This document shows, one piece after another, positions 61,377 through 64,000 of a stretch of DNA of 64,000 nucleotides; position 1 is the stretch's first letter; each line of letters begins with the position of its first letter. The notes below the pieces were generated by a model. The model searched no databases. It saw nothing but the letters and a program-made list of their open reading frames with translations, and was not told the DNA's origin. Origin of the DNA: Adineta ricciae (lineage: Eukaryota; Rotifera; Eurotatoria; Adinetida; Adinetidae); contig CAJNOJ010000006.1 of assembly GCA_905250025.1 (NCBI GenBank), positions 496,001 through 560,000 of the forward strand, written 5' to 3'. The translations under genes were made by a program, and so were the position numbers.

Positions 61377-64000
61377 TTGATTTTGTTGAAAAGAAACACC
61401 GGAAATAATGAACACAACGTTTGAAATTTGATTAAACAGTAGAAATATTTGCCTAAAGATTATAAATAATGCGTAGTAATCTAAAAAACAAGGCAAAGAA
61501 TCCAATCGTTTTGTCCCTCTGAAATACACTTGACTCCATTCGTTGAATTTGAATGCGTAATAGAATAAAGTAAAAATAAATAAATAAACATAACTATTCC
61601 TTCTGTGTATCTATGTATACGTTTTACGTTTTACACCGTCGTCGTCGATTGACTCGAATATGTACTAGCGAATGATAGGATTTATACCGGACAAGTGGAA
61701 GAATTGATTTGAATACATATTCCGAGCTAAATACATGTGAATTTATCAGAAAAAGTGAAGAAAAATTTTATTTCTCACAAAGGATTGTAAATGTTTCCTC
61801 AACGACGTCGTTTACTTGAAAATTAGATGGCGTTATCGATCAGTTACTACCAATAGATGACGTCACTTGACTCGATTAACAAATTTGACTTTCATCTTCA
61901 ACTAGACATTTCACTATAGAATATCAATGTTTTTAACGATACACTTCAACTTTCATATAACCTTTTTATCTAAATCTTTTCTTACACCACGCTTGACTCA
62001 CAATAAGAGAGGATGACATTGATGCCATATAAGCACATTATCGGATTTAGTTTGCGATGATCCGAATGCAGATGTTCCGACTGGATTTCCAATCAATCAA
62101 AGCTGTTCAGCGATTGTCTTATTCAAATGCAAGACCGAACAATTGTGAAATCTCTATCGATGTGTAAACCATATCGTTCTTCGCTATATTAATAAAATTC
62201 ATTATATAAATAGCACGTTTTTATTCTTTTCGACAATTACAAAATGATTTGCGTCGTTTAAGATGAATATAGGGAGAGAGCACTTCCCTACTCAATACGA
62301 GATTCATTCTTTGCAATGAAAACATCGATAGAGTAGATTGCATCAAAAGTTCTTGGTAATATTCATCATTTTATTAATAATACAAGAAATCCCAGTCTTC
62401 ATATTCGAAATACAATGTTAACACTAGCGACTTGTTTCATTAAGAAACTATATTATTCATAGATTTATTAGCAGAGTATATATATATATTCGGACTGAAT
62501 TTGAGGAATGGATAGTCAATATCATGTATAAACACGAATTGATACTTTTAATCTTGTGAACAATTAGATGTTAATACTTTTGACATTTACTCGACGATTT
62601 TCATTAGATATTCATGTCATGTTCTTTAGTAGAACTGACGATTGTTTATTATCACTAACAGTTATTTATCAAAACAACGAAGTTTGTATAACTTTCTTTT
62701 ACAAGGCTACAATACTGACATGTAAGTCTCAAAGTTGAACTTTAGATATGTTCGTTCTAATGCAACGAAAAATATCAAAAGTAACATTGATAAATGAGAC
62801 TGACTTATTTACAAAAAGCAATTTTTTAATTAGAGGAAATCTACAGTTGTGACTAAATTTGATAAAAACCAAAGTTAGTGAAAAAAAAAAAGAAACCTCT
62901 ATTTTTTTCTCTATTTGTTCTTTCCTATTCACTGGCTGGGCGATGTTTTTATCGCTAATGCTTTCATAATAAATAGAGCAGGTACTTGCATTTTTTTTTC
63001 TTATAGTCGATTACAAGGCATTGATCAACAGACGCGTTCGTCGCACCAGATGTGATATTCACATAATGAATGAGTACCGAAGAGTCTATTGAGAGAAAAT
63101 TTTCGACTTTTTTAAAATACATTGCATGTGTGTGAATATTTTCCACCTATAATCCGCCTATTTCTTTTGTGCTTCGCTATTGAATTACCGAGATTTTCAG
63201 GTCAATTGAAACGACTAACAATCGTAGTACAACTGTAAACAGGTGATATGTAGTGCATTTACTTTTCTTCGTAAAATGTAAAGCGGAAACGTCTCTCAGG
63301 CACATGTAACGTTTAAATAGGGAAAAAAATTTTCTCAATGTCGTTTTTTCTGTTAACCGACGATAGAAAATTACTCCGTCATTTTTCTCTTCAATGCCAA
63401 TGTTTAGAAATACATATACTCGAAGCTAGTAATAATAGTTTGTTAGTGTGTTTCATATGTAGAGGAATGTCCGACTTGTGTTGAACAGAAAATTCTTTTC
63501 GTCACTTATTATTACAAACATCGTATCGCATTTCATCTTACTTTAAAGAACATTTGGCTCAATTCCAATCGATTTATCATAGTTATTGACAAAGTAAGCT
63601 CGCCAAGTAAACATGATTCTATATTGTTTTAATCATGACAGCGATTATTCAATCGACTGAAGACGAGATTATGCAAAAGATGTCGAAGAAAAAGAACAAC
63701 GATGTTACCCTTGTCATGTGCTGATTGATAAGATATGCGAGGATTGGTAGAAGATATACTCATATTGTTCATAGGCCAACCAGTATTATTGCAGTTCTGT
63801 TTCTTTTTGCTTGCGTCCTAATGATAGCTTCGACACTAGAAGAAAAAGACTCGTTTTTCTCGGATAATCTAACGCATATACATGATGTACAAATATCATC
63901 CAGCGCTCTTTCATCTGGTCCTTTAATGAAAGAAAACAGAGATAAAACAGTTTGCGACCGGCTTAAAACATCCATTTTTCTTTCCTTTATGTTTTTTTTC
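61377..64000. other. Non-coding region to window end
   Basis: 2.6 kb upstream of PDCD4 without a supported exon. A 29-codon ORF from 63635 (+) and the minus ORF at 63769-63975 lack splice or domain support. Confidence 0.4.

Overview
The window is nuclear DNA of a small animal. It is AT-rich and holds about twenty intron-rich genes on both strands. Most introns are 45-70 nt with GT..AG ends, and the proteins are typical of metazoans: FoxA, FoxK, an NR6/HR4-type nuclear receptor, a Cys-loop receptor, a 7TM receptor, ADAD, KICS2 and PDCD4. Base composition, very short introns and splice acceptors lying just upstream of many start codons fit a bdelloid rotifer best. That assignment is an inference from gene style; no rRNA or mitochondrial marker is present.

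Layout. 1-757: 3' part of a histone stem-loop binding protein gene (+). 1193-5278: a tight + run of AP-3 mu, CREBL2-like bZIP and IMP3. 6080-10930: a scaffold region with three single-N joins (6233, 9326, 10709). It carries duplicated contig ends and a truncated Nck adaptor gene (-). 13353-14907: FoxA (+) behind a long non-coding flank. 16025-18957: an ADAD/ADAR-like gene (-), divergent from 19864-24990, a second + run of SURF4, PBDC1 and KICS2. 25115-26835: HR4/GCNF-like nuclear receptor (-). 29854-32379: RIBC2 (-). 34590-36733: nicotinic-type alpha subunit (+). 38546-39826: rhodopsin-like GPCR (-). 44190-46119: FoxK (-). 47355-49743: MTHFR (-). 50704-52812: TTLL12 (-). 53222-55975: a 720-aa RVxF-containing protein and an UPF0235/C15orf40 homologue (-). 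56893-58671: an unrecognised 486-aa protein (-). 59752-61376: PDCD4 (-). The last 2.6 kb appear non-coding.

All exon boundaries were worked out by hand from splice consensus, reading phase and similarity to recalled family members. Every full gene model closes in frame from ATG to stop, with lengths close to the known families. The most notable observations are: (1) a tandem pair of AP-3 mu exons, each compatible with its neighbours in phase but frame-shifting if both are used, which points to mutually exclusive splicing; (2) three closely spaced same-strand gene runs with a polyA signal 20-60 nt before an acceptor just upstream of the next ATG, as expected for operons resolved by spliced-leader trans-splicing; (3) loss of two catalytic-site residues in the ADAR-like deaminase; (4) a clear scaffolding error around the Nck fragment.
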